From: Candidatus Pelethomonas intestinigallinarum
GTDB lineage: Bacteria > Bacillota > Clostridia > Oscillospirales > Oscillospiraceae
Assembly: GCA_018712665.1 (NCBI GenBank)
Contig: DVGP01000081.1
Coordinates: 1 to 5,401, forward strand
DNA length: 5,401 nucleotides
Direction of reading: 5' to 3'
Shown here in pieces: positions 5,267 to 5,401 of the stretch (its first letter is position 1; the number at the start of each line of letters is the position of its first letter). The position numbers and the translations under genes are program-made. Under the pieces are notes generated by a model. It saw nothing but the letters and a program-made list of their open reading frames with translations, was not told the DNA's origin and did not search any database.

Positions 5267-5401
5267 AAAAATCGCCGGGGACACCCCGGTCCCCGATAGT
5301 TTGCCTAATCGGTCTCTATCAATGTGGAAACTGCTCTGCCACTGAATCAGGTTTTTGGCATCTAATCTACAGCGGGTCTATCAACGATACTCCGCCTGCC
5401 G

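Larger units (their letters stand above)
5037..5401 (-). repeat. Right copy of the ~365-bp hairpin-rich inverted repeat (reaches window edge)
   Basis: Read on the minus strand, this matches 328-696 from end to end, starting with the same CGGCAGGCGGAG block at 5401. It therefore probably continues beyond the window. It keeps the same hairpin order: 5276-5295, 5239-5266 (12-bp stem), 5213-5235 (GGGGA loop on the minus strand), the CGCCC/GGGCG hairpin, 5108-5122, and 5072-5093. No protein-coding gene is supported here. Its inner end lies about 15 bp from parS. Both copies point the module ends inwards towards the PBP-GH13 pair. A GAACCCC-like stretch beyond each inner end hints that homology may reach about 10 bp further in. 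Promoter or mobility signals were not recognised. Confidence 0.85.

Overview
The window most likely comes from the chromosome of a GC-rich, low-G+C-phylum anaerobe (Clostridia; an Oscillospiraceae-type gut bacterium such as the Flavonifractor/Oscillibacter group is my best guess). This placement is inference from strong purine-rich ribosome binding sites, very GC-rich third codon positions in the two large genes, the clostridial look of both proteins, and an AT-richer Xre-type regulator beside them. No 16S or other taxonomic marker is present.

Layout, left to right. (1) 54-308: a small, AT-richer Xre-family DNA-binding protein, probably accessory or phage-derived, with a hairpin over its stop codon. 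(2) 328-696: a 369-bp non-coding repeat full of hairpins. (3) 700-719: four runs of CCCC, a canonical G-quadruplex motif on the opposite strand, just before the next ribosome binding site. (4) 749-2944: a membrane-anchored class B penicillin-binding protein (PBP2-like transpeptidase) with all three active-site motifs. (5) 2945-3086: a hairpin-rich spacer with a probable terminator. (6) 3087-4961: a cytoplasmic GH13 alpha-glucan hydrolase of the neopullulanase/cyclomaltodextrinase type. (7) 4976-5011: an intrinsic terminator whose T-rich tail runs into a perfect 16-bp parS (ParB-binding) palindrome at 5007-5022. (8) 5037-5401: a second copy of the 328-696 repeat in opposite orientation, running to the window edge.

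The most notable feature is the diverged inverted repeat of about 365 bp that brackets the PBP and GH13 genes. The copies differ at many positions, but several differences fall in hairpin stems and are compensated on the other arm (C-G for G-C, U-A for C-G). This suggests that folded structure, not protein sequence, is under selection. Each copy contains two 33-34 nt modules ending in ATTCGGARGAA, each just after a GC-rich hairpin. I do not recognise the family; it could be a dispersed structured element, a MITE-like or REP/BIME-like element, or a structured RNA.

The two large genes act in different processes: septal or lateral wall cross-linking, and maltodextrin breakdown. The terminator between them argues against a tight operon. 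The perfect parS site suggests that the locus lies in the origin-proximal part of the chromosome, where ParB would load.
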